This document shows, one piece after another, positions 45,388 to 57,007 of a stretch of DNA of 64,000 nucleotides. The notes beneath the pieces are model-generated. The model saw only the letters and a list, made by a program, of their open reading frames with translations. It did not search any database and was not told the DNA's origin. The first letter of the stretch is position 1. Every line of letters starts with the position of its first letter. The position numbers and the translations under genes are program-made. The DNA comes from Adiantum capillus-veneris. Its lineage: Eukaryota; Streptophyta; Polypodiopsida; Polypodiales; Pteridaceae. The stretch covers positions 23,666,446 through 23,730,445 of the forward strand of contig CM043969.1 of assembly GCA_014529385.2 (NCBI GenBank), written 5' to 3'.

Positions 45388-46013
45388 TCTTATCTCCTTG
45401 CTACGCGAGCTAAGGGGCCGCCATTGGAGAAGCGACACCACCATTGTGTTAGCAACGGTGAGAGCTACGTACAGATACCAAGAGTGCGCGCTATCGGCTT
45501 CTATGTGTGGTAAGTTCCTACGAGCTTCGGTGTGAGTTTTCTTCCAACTCGTGTGTCGGAATAGAGCGTGCAGCATATCTATAGAACCACAATGAGTAGA
45601 GCTACACATTAGTACCATCGGGGTCAAGTTTCGGTCACCTGTATTTTTCGGCCTGTCTTCATACGCGTTTACCGCACGGAGTGGTTATAGGTTGATTTTG
45701 TAGTTCAAGTCTTTAGGGTGTTGTTCTTACCTAGTGTATAGACTTCCCCTTGAGTTTGAGATCGATTCGATGATTCTAGATCCTGTTTCGTATAGCATTC
45801 GTTCGTAGTACGGATTTCAGTCACTTGCGTGTTTTAGAACTTAGATTTGATTTCCTTAGTAGTGATTGTCATTAGAAGGTCGAGTAGTTGATTTGACACC
45901 CACCTAGTTGTTTCCATGCGCCTGCGGGTCAAGCTCCGTCCTCGTCTGACAAATTCTGTTGTTGGTTGAGTTCTCGCTATTTAGCTTCCGCTAGCGGCGT
46001 AACCGCCTTAACA
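45070..46013 (+). repeat. Element D 3' LTR (944 bp)
   Basis: Matches 33562-34521; contains a shorter (GA)n tract at 45361-45387. Confidence 0.95.
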
Positions 46014-48620
46014 AGGGTGGAGAGCATCTGACCCCTCTTCCTGCATATCTCTGTAAAGCCTTTCTTTGACTTACAATAGCTTCACCTTTATCGAAGGGTA
46101 GGGTAGTGACTGTTGATGCCATTGAGTATTGATTTGTTTGGGAGAGACATGTGTTACATTGACTGAGTGAAGAACTCTCAGCTCTCAATCCATTTCCGCT
46201 TTCCATTCAACATCCACTTCATGGACAATCTATTCTTTCAATGCATCTTCTTCATCTTCAGAAAACTGGACCATTGGCATTGGTTTCTCTTCAGTGATTG
46301 GTACTTGGAATTCAGACTCTCCTATCTATCGTGCTGTTGGTTGTGTTTCCATATCTACAAAGGACACTGATGGTATTTCTATAATTGGTTGTTCAGATGT
46401 ACCTGCCTCCACTTGAGCTTCCCCATGCCCTTCTCTCAGCAGTTCGTTAGCTCTCTTTAATTCCTCAATCTCCTTGAGCAACAACTCTTCTCTTTATACC
46501 CATATTAAGGCGAGGTCTTCAACTCAAGTTCTAGGTCCTTGTTTTTCTTTTCCAAAGTCTTGTAGACTTTATCTATTTCCTTGAGTGAAGATACAGTTGG
46601 GTTTTCCCTTATCTACTTTAGGAATGCCACTTGGTCATTGATTCATTGCTCTGAGTATTGCAATGAAGAATTTGCTACATTTAATTGCACTTGGAGCTTT
46701 TGCACTGACTGAGTAGTGATCAAAAGTTCATTTGTCACTTCAACCAACTATTGGTATTTGCTTCTGCATGCATCTGACAGCTTTGTGAGAAGCTCTCCTA
46801 AATCTTCCATTTCTTTTTGTTGCTTCTCCTTTACACTTTGGTGTTTCTCTACTTCATTTTTGAGCTCCTTGATTTGTTCTTGAATATTCTTGATGATGTT
46901 CATCCTGTCTTCAAGCTCACCTTGGAGAGCATCAATTACATGCTCCAACTCTTTAGATTTAGCACTATGGCTAAGATCTGACGTTCACATCTTTTATGTC
47001 ATCATCTACATCTACTTTGCATACTCTTTAACCTGGATGATCACTTCATCCATTGTTTACCATTCTTTAGCTTCTACTTGAAGCTTCTTAGAAGTTCCAG
47101 CAGATTCTGCTTGTGGCTTGGTAGATGGTTCAGCTGAATCTTCTTGAGGCTTGATGCTTCAGTGGATTCTTCTTGTGTTGTTGTAGAAGTCCAACTTCAT
47201 CTTTCTATGCTTCCTTGGGCTGTTCAAAACTGGCTTCCTTCTATTGTTTCTCTTTTCCTTTTCCTTCCTTGCCTTCATTGGATTTTCCAGTTGGTGAAGG
47301 GCTTGGACTCGGAATTAGATGGTCTTTTGGTTCCGTAGTGGGTGAAGTGGGTCTTGGAGACATCTCTCCTTGTTCATATTGTGGTTCACTTTGTTGTGCG
47401 GCTTCTACTTGCCTTTGTTGCGCATCTGACTCTTCTCTTGCTTTCCTTTGTGCTTCTAGAGCTTCTTGTATCTTCAAGGCTTTGGCTTCTGCAGTAGATC
47501 CTTTGGATATTTCTTCAATCTTCTTCACAAGGTTCTTGGTCCTAGGACCCTTAATTTCCATGGGCCTCCATCACTCCGGGTTTTCTCCTTCATCTTAATG
47601 ACTTCTTTCAAGTGTTTCTTTCTCTCTCTCGAACCTTGATTTTTTCTTATGCGGGTCTTCTTGATGTGCTGCCACTGATTTCTTCCCTTGTTTCTTCATT
47701 GTCAGAGCTTTCACTGTTATGGGCTTTAGGCGAACTTTCTGCTGATTCTTCCTCTGATTTATATACTCTTTTCTTCTTTGATCTAGTGGTTCATGGAGAA
47801 GGTTGAGCTGATACTATCCATGTATTCTGATCCGGAACTGGCGGCAATTTTTCGGCCATTCTAATATCATGGTATACAATTTTTGTTAGAACTTTTGGAG
47901 CACCCAAATATGTTATATTTCCTTCTTTCTTTGTGCTCTTGAGTGTTGTAAGCATGTACTATGCGTGATCTATTGTCTTCCTTGTTGTTGACTTGAGCAC
48001 TTGTGTGAAAGTAGTTGCAACTACATGACTTGGAGTAGTGTACCTTGGCGGTCGGAAATGGAAGTGTTGGTGATAAAGACAGGTGAGATTCTCTACTTGC
48101 TTCACAATTAGCTTAGAGAAGGTGGCAGCAGCTGGATCCTTGGTGAATGTACCCGTTGTTTTCCTATCTCTAGCCCTCATTGTCATTGCTTCAATTGGTG
48201 ACTCAGCCACTATGTCCTTGTTAATGACCACTTTGACTCTTTGGCCTTCCTGATCCGTGATTTGAGCTGATCCATCCTCTTTGATTGTGGACAACAATTC
48301 ATAAGCTGGCTGGAAATCTACTCCACATGGCTCTTGATCATAGAATTCTCAAAGCCCTAACCTTATGTTTGTTTCTTTTGTGGTTGGCTTCACGGCTACA
48401 TCATAAATTTCTCTTGGTAGCATCTGCAACTCTACCTGATTTCCATCTTCACAACCTGCCGGTGAAGATTGTTGTATTGTGTTCTTCAAGTTGTTCCTTT
48501 GATAGGTAGGTTACCTTGGCTGTTTTCCCTGAACTCGGCCCCAATTGGTAGGGTTGCAATTCTTGCAGCTTTTCTTTCTAAGTCATCCTCTTCTTTTCTT
48601 TTCAACCACTTGTACTGCAC
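46014..48620 (-). pseudogene. Element E 3' ORF, coiled-coil part
   Basis: Minus-strand frames in series: 48297-47959 (LSTIKEDGSAQITDQEGQ), 47561-47241 (IEEISKGSTAEAKALKIQEALEAQRKAREESDAQQ, then a Pro/Ser/Thr-rich segment) and 46948-46748 (heptad-like QEQIKELKNEVEKHQSVKEKQQKEME). Heptad-like sequence continues with stops to about 46480. The order is conserved domain, coiled coil and then, across the element D insertion, the C-terminal module at 33561-32823. Broken by frameshifts. Unknown function; the layout is reminiscent of element B's 3' ORF. Confidence 0.6.
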
Positions 48621-48800
48621 CTAATAGGAGAATACAGTGTCAAAGTTAGAAAATTTCACAATTCGCGCTCTAAAATGTCATGTGTCTGAATTGCTGGCAA
48701 ATAATGTCCATTTTGTTTCAAATCAATTTTAGAGCATGCATAGATGCATAAAAACATGTAAAGATCAAAACCATGCAATCCAAGCAAAATTTGCAACCAA

Positions 48801-48822
48801 AGTAAATAATCGTGATTATTTA
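48801..48822. repeat. Element E palindrome, copy 1
   Basis: Two 10-bp arms, GTAAATAATC and GATTATTTAC, with a GT centre. Confidence 0.9.
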
Positions 48823-49088
48823 CAAAACTGAGAAATTTTTCCAGCTTTTTTGTATTTTTGACATCATAAGCTTGAAACATATGTGATTTAGATGCTCTGA
48901 GTGAAGTGTGGACTCATTTGGGTGCATTGGATGGAAATGGTGCCAGATTTAGGCTTCAGACTTTGAAACAATAGATATGAAGGGATTTTTGGTTTTTGTG
49001 ATCCAAATGTGATTAAACTTGATTGGTGGGTTTGTCACAATATGTACTTTGGTCCCATAAGGTTAAAGTTGAAATTTGAGCTCATTTA

Positions 49089-49110
49089 GTAAATAATCGT
49101 GATTATTAAC
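49089..49110. repeat. Element E palindrome, copy 2
   Basis: Same arms with one change near the right end (GATTATTAAC). Confidence 0.85.
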
Positions 49111-50410
49111 TTTCTCATCAATTTGGACACTTTTTGTTGCAAGTTGGTTCTAGACATGATATAGAGCCTCTGTGTGAGATATGGGATGATTTGGATCAAA
49201 AATGTAATAATTTAACTCAAAAATTGGACAGAAGAGCCTTTAGTGCGTTTTTTTGACAAAATTTGAGATTTTCTTGATCTTTTGGGCTCAAATTTGACAT
49301 GTGGCATGAGATCGATATGTACAAGTGATAGGTGAAGTGACATAATGATTTTCAAGCCAAATTGCACAAAAGTAAATAATTGCAATTGTTAATTACAATT
49401 GTATTTTTTGCTTGAAAAGATAATTTTATGACATATACATCTTCAATACATCTAAAACAAGTCCTAGAATGAATTTGATAAGATTTGGTCGTGTCAGCAT
49501 CACTTCGTGCTCTTGTCGACTCTGAAATCACCGGTTTTTGTTACTACTTGGTGTGCAGAGTTGTTTGGTCACTTTTGAAGCCATGGACTTGTTGTCCGCT
49601 ACATAGTCTTGATGTTGCTCATACAATTTGGGCTCATTTGCAGTCAATTTGACTTCATATGTCAAATTTGACACTTTGTAGTCTTTGAGATGTTTCCTTC
49701 TGTTTGAGAGCTTCCTAGAATGTTTTCTTGAAACCATCTAGGTACATTGTGTATAGACCTTGTTTATAAGCTGCCCGTGGAGTCAGAATCCAATTTCGGC
49801 ATGTGGCCAAAACCTAGATTATTTACTTGGGACCCCCTCCACCCCTGCCAAATGTTCATCTAATGATATGGAAGTGTTCTACTATCTAGGGACATGCTAC
49901 ATTTCAAGTCTCATCCAATTTGGTTGAGCTGACAGACCGCTATGGTCGTCTTTCTGTTGTAGGAATTCGTACACACAGCTAGGATTCTTGGGTTTTGTCT
50001 AGGGCGTAAACTTGCCACCCAACTATATAGAAGCAATTTTTGATGAGTTAGAACTTATCCCTCATGTATCATGTGAGACGATGCTGAAAATGGGCAACTG
50101 TGGACTCCAAAAATCGCGTGCAAAGAAGGTAGAGAGCTCTCTTTTCCAAGAGTGACTAGTGGATTCTAAATAGCATATTTTTTAATTTGTGTGCTCTTTG
50201 CCTGATTATGCCATCTGGATACTTTGGCACACTAATTTCTTGAGTTGTAGGTATCAATGATGACGGTTGTTGAGCTTTAACTCTCCATTAGTATTTTGGT
50301 TTTCCATTGGTGAACTGTTGTGGTTGAGTTTTTTGAGATTTAACCTTCCACTAATTCATCAGCTTTACAGTTGGCGGAGAAGATAAATGCTCCTTTGGTT
50401 TCCAAACCCA

Positions 50411-51100
50411 TCAAGTGCTAGTGTCTCTTCTGAACAATGTTTTTCTCCAAGTTTTCAGATGTGAAACTTTCTTCAGTATGGTAGATGAGTTTCTGGGCAT
50501 CCAAATTTGAGACAGATTGTCCTTGATTTGTTCTTCTGGTACCCAAATTTGCCTTACTCCTTGCATGCTACTTGTAGCATTTGTTTTTCTAGAGGTTGAT
50601 GTAGATTGATTACTCCTTGGTTTCTTTTGCGGGCGACCTCTTTTCCATTCCTCTCTACTTGGTGCAATTGGAAGTAAGAGTTTTCCTCCTTTAAGTGATA
50701 GCTTGAGTTGATTGGTGTCCCAATCTAGTACTACCTTGTATGTCCGCATTCATGAGATTCCAAGAATCATCGTTTCATTCATATGTTCATCTGGTATGCA
50801 TACAAATTAATAAGGGCATGAAAATCCATCTACTATCACGGTCAAGTTGACTACTCCCAATGCCGGTGTTGGGTTTTTGTTGCATCCTTTGATAGCAGAT
50901 ATTCCCGATGCTAAAGACTCATTCGTAACTTTCTTGTAAGTGGAATATACCACTCCGGTATCTACTAATGCAATTGTCCTATGATTGTTTAGTTGTACCA
51001 TGATGCGAAGGTCAATCTCATCCAAACATTCATCATCCGTGGACATTGTATCATTATGTGATTCCCAAAGTCTTTCATCTGGTTCCAAAGTGCTGATGGA
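50411..51100 (-). pseudogene. Element E retropepsin-like domain downstream of integrase
   Basis: Minus-strand frames 51088-50807 and 50749-50411. The first has LRIMVQLNNHRTIALVDTGVVYSTY, with the DTG active-site triplet, and a GVVNLTVIVDG strand pair. The second, after a stop, continues ILGIS-MRTYKVVLDWDTNQLKL, matching the ILGxxWL and IDW end of the retropepsin fold. A basic Ser/Thr-rich tail follows. In known Ty3/gypsy elements protease precedes RT; here it lies after the integrase C-terminus (51190-51410). It could be a true second protease of E or a piece of another element fused in. Confidence 0.6.
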
Positions 51101-51189
51101 AATAGGTGTTTGTTTATTTCTGAAAGCAGCTTTCCTCTTGAGTACTCAAAGTCGAGCTTCTTCTTGAGCTTCATCAATAACTTGTTGTC

Positions 51190-51410
51190 GTTTAATCTTT
51201 CTTTGCTTTGTTGCATGCATTTTCTCTAGCAAATTATTAGTTAGTGGAAAATGGTACTTTTTAAAGCGACATCCACTAATCTAGTTAGCCATTGGTTCAC
51301 CATATAGAGTGGAGATTTTAATTGCTCCACTTGGAGATACGTCTTCAATGATAAACGGTACATTTCTCTTTGTCTTGAATTTGGGGATGTGTTGCTTAAG
51401 GGAATACACC
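51190..51410 (-). pseudogene. Element E integrase C-terminus
   Basis: Minus-strand SLKQHIPKFKTK, DVSPSGAIKISTLYGEPMAN and ISGCRFKKYHFPLT match the end of element D's pol (TLKQHAKKLKKQ, DLSPSGAVKLATLDGEEMPN, ISGCRVKKYLLPLT). One in-frame stop. It is separated from the rest of integrase by the MITE-like insert. Confidence 0.85.
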
Positions 51411-51871
51411 ATTAGGAAGAGAATGGGGTCTAGGAGGGACTCTTTATTTGGCAGTTCAAGGAAGTCAAACCTTTCATATTAATAAAGTAATCAAAGGACA
51501 ACTTTTCAATTCAAATAGACAAAATGGCTAGTTTTTTGAATTCAAATTTTCTCCCTAGAATGGAATTTAATATCTAGTGGGTAAAATCATATCATGTAGT
51601 ATATCTATGGAAAGAGCTTGATGCGTAGATTGCAGATCTATAATCTCTGCTCAAATAAGAGATAATATATGGGACTTATGAAAGGCCGAAAATCATAAAA
51701 TTATCCACCTTCTTTTTGGGAGAAAAGTGCATGCTTTGATCACTCTTACGCATCTCTTACATACCCACCATTCTTTCACACATGGCATATACCTATTTGT
51801 CAAAATGTTAATCACCTCCATAAGCTCATGGCAAATAAAGAGGCCCTCCTAGACCCCATCCTGTTCCTAAT
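51411..51871. mobile_element. MITE-like insertion in element E integrase
   Basis: About 460 bp with about 42-bp imperfect terminal inverted repeats (51411-51452 and 51830-51871), starting CATTAGGA on each strand. It separates GDLVL from VYSLKQH of the integrase, which are contiguous in element D (GDYVLVYTLKQH). It has no coding capacity. A target duplication is not clear. Confidence 0.75.
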
Positions 51872-53528
51872 GTAAAACTAGGTCCCCTTTTTTGAAGATT
51901 TTTGTGACTATATGTGAATCAAAAATCTGTTTCTGCTTCCGTTTTTGTGCATAGATGTGAGCTACAGCTGTTATCCTCTGCTCATCAAGACTCTATAAAT
52001 CTTCAAGCCTCTTTGAAAATTCATGCCATGTCCACTCAATATCTTTATCTACCCTCAGTGTTGGCAATAGAAATTCTATCGGTAGTATGGCATCAAGACC
52101 ATAAACAAGATTGAAGGGTGTAGCATTCAAATATGTCTTGAATGAAACTCTATAAGCCCATAGAGTGGCATATAGATTCATTTACCAATCAGTTCGTCAT
52201 GAACTAACCTCTTTAGTCAATACCGAGCTAAGAGTTTTATTTGTGTGCTCAGCTTGTCCATTTTCTTGTGGATGATATGGAGCGGATTTGTTTTGGATGA
52301 CCATAAATTCATTCAGCAGCAGATACTCAATTACCTCATTGAGGAAATAAGTTCCCCTATTACTGACAATTTCTATTGGAACTCCATATCTTGTGAATAC
52401 ATTCTCATACAAGAATGCGGATGTGGTTCTAACATCATTCTTCTTGGTTTCCTTAGCCTCTACCCACTTGGTAAAATTGTCTGTAGCTACAATGATATAT
52501 TGATCTTGAGTTCTATAAGCAGGTGGCTATATTGGCTTGACAAAATCTATGTCCCATTTTGCAAAAGCTCTAGGTCCCATCATTGTTCTTAAAGGCATGC
52601 TATCTACCTTGGTTGGCATTTTTGCTCATTGGCATGCATCAAACCTTCAAACATATTCTTTGGCATCTGCAAAAAGTATTGGCCACCATATTCCTGCCAT
52701 TAAAATTACTCTAGTGATGGTTTCACTAGAAAAGTAACTTCCAGCTTATCCCACGTGTGCTTGTTCTAGAGTTTGTATATACTCATCTTCATTTGCACAG
52801 AGACGCAAATGTTGATCCTTTCCTCTTCGATACAATTGGTTTCCAATAAGAGCATAGTCTCTTGCTTTAGTTTCAATAGCTCTTTGGTGGTGTTTACGCA
52901 TATCCTTTGGAAATCTTCTGCTTTGATAAGTAAGTAACTAGATAGCTACTCCACTTAGCCTACGAGTGATATTTGAAATAATGTCACATGAGATATGGGT
53001 GTTTGTTTATGGCATAAGGCAGTTTTTCACAAATGAGTGAACATCACTCATCATGGTTGGCCAAAATACTCCAAGTCTCAAGATCTTTTGCATAGTTTGG
53101 TCTTTCACAAAGTGAAGTCCTACTATGGTAATGTGTGCTTGACTTAGGAATTGGGTTTTCTCCTCAAAGTTAATACACAAAAGCAGTATTCCATCTCAAT
53201 TTCTTTTTTATAGCTTCCAGGTAGTAATTGATACATAGCTGACTGCCAAATTAATCCTAGTGCAATAGGAAGTAGTATTTGAGAATCCACTTGAGCTATG
53301 GTCACCAATGAAACCATATTTTTTGACCGACGGGGAGTCATTTCGATGGAGAACAAACATGTATCTAGTAGATCATCATCTACCCCTTTTGGTGGTTCTT
53401 CTAAAATAATCCTTGATAAATGATCTGCTCTTTGGTGTGTGGTACCCTTTTTTACAACTATAGTGAAATCAAATTCCAAAAGAATGATGAACCATCTGAC
53501 TATTCTCCCTGTGCTGCAAGGCTTGTTG

Positions 53529-53678
53529 ACCGAGTACAATAAATCTTGGTGGTCCACAAAGAACACAAATTTGTTGGCTAATAAGTAATTTCTATACTTT
53601 TTCACCGAGTACAATAAATCTTGGTGGTCCACAAAGAACACAAATTTGTTGTCTAATAAGTAATTTCTATACTTTTTC
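53529..53678 (-). repeat. 75-bp in-frame tandem duplication in RNase H
   Basis: 53529-53603 repeats at 53604-53678 with one or two differences and duplicates 25 codons around NKFVFFVDHQDLLYSV without shifting the frame. Confidence 0.95.
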
Positions 53679-54869
53679 ACAGCATAAATCATCCCTAATC
53701 CTTCTCTTTTAGTGGTTGTATAATTATTCTTTGCCACATTCAGTTATCTACTAGCATAAGAAATGGGAAAATCAATTTTTTCGTCTCCTAGTTGAGCTAA
53801 TATACACCCAATGGCAAAATTGGAAGCATCAACATGTATATAGAATATCTTATTCTAATCTGGTGCTTTCAATATTGGGGCTGAAGTGAGATCTTGTTTA
53901 AGCTTCATGAAGGATTCCTCACATTCATCAGACCATACAAAGAGTGTAATCAGGCCATACATGGGTTTTGGGATTATAAAATACATGTAAATGAATCGCT
54001 TGTAATATCCACAATGTCCCATGAAAGCCTGAACCCCTTTGACTGTTGTTGGTCTAGGCAATCCAGCAATAACATGAATTTTATCCATATCAGTCGTCGC
54101 TATGCCGTTTTTAGACACTATATGTCCAAGAATTTTTCTTTATCTGCCCATAAATGTGCACTTTTCAGGATTTAAGAAAATTCTATAAAGTCTACATTTT
54201 TTGAATACCTTTTGAGATGTTTAAAATGATTGTCTTGGATTGATGAATGTACACATAAATCATCCATATATACTTTTAAAAAATTCCTCATATATTCTTT
54301 GAAGGCATGGCTCATCAATATTTGAAAGGTGGCAGGAGCATTAGTTAACCCAAAAGAAATAACCCTAAAGGCAAAAATACCCCATTCAGTTGCAAAGGCA
54401 ATTTTATGCTGATCTTTGGGATCAACCAAAAGTTCATTGTACCCTGAAAATCCATCTAGAAAGCTGTAAGCTTCTTTTCCTGCAACTTGTTATAAAACAT
54501 GCTCAGTGATTGGAAGAGGGTAGTTATCTCTAATGGTAGCTGCATTCACTTTTTTGAGATTGATACACACTCTTAATTTTCCATTTTTCTTGGGTACCAC
54601 CATAATCGGAGACACCCAATTTGTGTGTTCAATTTCATAAATGAATTTGGCTTCCTTGAGCTTCTCTATCTCTTCTTTGATCTTTTTGGCAAATGTTTCA
54701 TTATAAGTATATGTCCTTTGTCTACTTGGTTTTGCATCATCTCTCATGGGTACGGTATGTTGACAAATTTTTGGATCAACACCCTCTTTATAAGACCAAG
54801 AAAAGATATCTTGGTATTCTTTTAGTAAGCTTATCAAAAGCTCTTCTTCTTCTTCAGTCAAGTCATTTG

Positions 54870-55290
54870 CAATGTAGACAGGTCTAGGCTCTGCTCATGG
54901 TTCAACTAGATCTATTTTCTTTGCATTTCCAGGTCCTTCATATGACTCACCTTGTTTTCTTAATTCCCTTACACGTTGTTTGACTATGATCTTTCGGTCT
55001 TGGAGAGTATATTTCTTGTAATAGGAGGGAACACTCATTACATCTTTACTCTCTTCCTCGATTGTTTCCATTTCAGTGGTATACATCTCTTCGCAATGTA
55101 GGCATGTCTAGGCTCTTCTCCTGGTTCAGCTAGATCTATTTTCTTTGCATTTTTAGGTCCTTCATATGACTCACCCTGTTTTCTTAATTCCCTTACAGGT
55201 TGTTCGAATATGATTTTTCAGTCTTGGAGAGTATATTTCTTGTAATGGGAGGGAACACTCATTACATCTTTACTCTCTTCCTTGGTTTAA
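54870..55290 (-). repeat. About 223-bp tandem duplication in the pol linker
   Basis: The block starting GCAATGTAG at 54870 recurs at 55093, about 200 bp long with roughly a dozen differences. It covers the region before RT (YYKKYTLQDRKIIVK and on). Confidence 0.9.
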
Positions 55291-55755
55291 AGTTTTCTTC
55301 AACTCTTGATATTTTTTCTTTCGTTCAACTCGTGTCATGGATGATTCATCTTCCTGATGCTTAGGTTTTGATTGGGTTTTCTTTCTTGTTTTCCTTGATG
55401 TTTTTGATGTTCCTTATTTGTTGTCTAAAGGGTATCTACCAGTGATCTTGTCTTTGACACAATCATGTGCATCTATATGCATCAAAAACTGTGTTTTGCT
55501 AAAAACTGATGGCATAGGTCTAGATTTCAAGCTTTTTGTGTCTTTTTTTCTTCTATAACATTTCTGTCTTCTTGTTTTTTGGTTTGTAAAGTCAAAAAAC
55601 TTTTCCTCACCTCCTTTTAGGAGAAGTTGGGCTCTCACATGTTCTTTTTTTGACCCAGAATCATCAGATGTAGCTGAATGTTCTTCAAACTCATCAGTAG
55701 CATCGTAATAGAGGACTGAAAAGACTTGTTGAGCTATCAAAAAGTCCTTGGGTTT

Positions 55756-55830
55756 TCATAAAATATAATATCTAACTTTACCAAATGATTTTCTTATATT
55801 AAACTGATCATTTAATGTGGGAGAATAAAC
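55756..55830 (+). repeat. LTR-terminus-like block related to element A
   Basis: About 65 bp closely resemble the first part of element A's LTR as read from its minus strand. The best conserved core is TATTAAACTGATCATTTAAT (55784-55813 region). Here it is in plus orientation and coincides with the point where element E's coding sequence breaks off. It may be the end of a related chromovirus LTR. Confidence 0.6.
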
Positions 55831-57007
55831 GGTGTGAGCAGGATGAAAACACACACAACGCCTCTATAATGACCCGACACACACTCTTGGGATGATACAC
55901 ACATACACTATGGGGCACCACTTGGCTTTCACAACCCACCTGGCTGAGACAGGGAACACACCGATGGAGTGACAGGAGAGAGACTATCCATTTGCCCACT
56001 CCACACTGAGAGACTCACACACATTAAAAAAAAAAAAAAACTTCAGCTTAGAAGAGGATAATTTTTTATGTTTAGACACAATTGAGCTTGGGCCAACACC
56101 AATGGGGAAAATAGCTCACACAATATGATAAAATATGCCAGATACAATCACAAATTGGAGCAAAATCTTTGCTCATAGGAGAAACTTACACAGCCAAAAA
56201 AGTAAAAAAAACTGTGAGAAATTTGGCAAAATGGACAGCGCCATCGCGTCCGGAACAGCCCAACACCCCCTGTCTACAATGTCAAAGTGCTCAAATCCGA
56301 CCTCGGATGAGCAGTTTATGGCCAAAACAGGTTTCAAAAACAGTAAAAACTCAATTGCGGTTGTTCCTCCTCTTCTCTCCACGTTTTTTCTAGTCTTCTC
56401 TCAGGTTTTTCAGTTCCCACACTTAGATTTTTTACTTGGTCACCTTTGGCCTTTTAGTTGACCTCAAATGGACCTCGAACAAGCCAAAAACTGGCCTCGC
56501 AGTGCATAATTGTCACCCTGCTGCATCGATCCGCACACCTAGCACTCAACTTTTTCCAATAATGCATCCTGCAACCACGTAAAGTGGCCCCCAAATATAG
56601 TCCTCATGATGACCTCTTTGCATAATTATCACAAGAAAACACCCACGTTGTGTCCGTACTTATCCACGTGCAAATATTGACCCCATTCGACCTCCTGACG
56701 CCACTAGATGCCATCTGACGCACCTACTTACCTCATGTCGTCGGCCCGTGGATAGATTCTTCGAGAAGTTTTGTGCACTACCAACTCCTCATTATTATAG
56801 AAAAAACACACCGGTACTGGTGATAGTGAAAATCGATGCACTATGTACATGTTGTCCTACCTGTACACATGTGGGCCCCACGTAACCACCTGGCTCTGGA
56901 AAATGGTCAATTCTTTATTTGATGCACCATGCATGGGTATGTACATATGCACAATCACTTCTTCCAAAAACTCCTAACATAATTTGCCCATCCCCTAGCC
57001 TGCTAGA
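55831..57007. other. Non-coding region between elements E and F
   Basis: No supported gene. It contains CA-rich stretches and a 15-A run at 56026-56040. It may include the LTR body that begins at 55756, or the 3' untranslated part and LTR of element F; I found no second copy to define either. Confidence 0.5.

Larger units (their letters stand above)
33562..46013 (+). mobile_element. Element D: Ty3/gypsy, best-preserved copy
   Basis: Complete structure: 5' LTR 33562-34521, tRNA-Asp-type primer-binding site, 1.6-kb leader with four palindromes, gag, protease, a 1483-codon pol frame, an overlapping 3' ORF, polypurine tract and 3' LTR 45070-46013. Flanks are GGGGT on the left and AGGGT on the right, consistent with a 5-bp target duplication carrying one change. 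The insertion splits element E's 3' ORF. I counted about 14 substitutions between the LTRs outside the (GA)n tract, so insertion is fairly recent. Breaks: frameshift near 37550, TAA at 39414, frameshift near 39600-39690 and TGA at 39832. Confidence 0.93.
48621..50400 (-). other. Element E spacer with palindromic repeats
   Basis: AT-rich and without a supported gene. It contains GTAAATAATC-GT-GATTATTTAC (48801-48822), a near-identical copy at 49089-49110, a diverged copy at 49372-49396 and one half-site at 49817-49826. Spacing between the first three is about 285 bp. The minus-strand context CCAAATTGATGAGAAAG by the second copy resembles CCAAATTGATGAAAAAT beside D's leader palindrome 3. Confidence 0.6.
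51872..55755 (-). pseudogene. Element E pol: RT, RNase H, double HHCC, integrase
   Basis: A minus-strand, multiply broken homologue of element D pol. Gag-pol linker 55740-55414. RT 54861-53855 (VSPIMVVPKKNGKLRVCINLKKVN, MDDLCVHS, CGYYKRFIYMY). RNase H 53737-53400 (YTTTKREGLGM, VDHQDLLYSV). HHCC copy 1 about 53165-53010 (QAHITIVGLHF, LGVFWPTM, NCLMP, with the last Cys lost). HHCC copy 2 about 52770-52610 (EQAHVG, IWWPILF). Core 52590-51990: WDIDFV keeps the first Asp, IVSNRGT has lost the second (Asp to Asn), NGQAEHTN keeps Glu. Dead, but it confirms the domain order seen in D. The 5' end is cut at about 55755. Confidence 0.88.
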
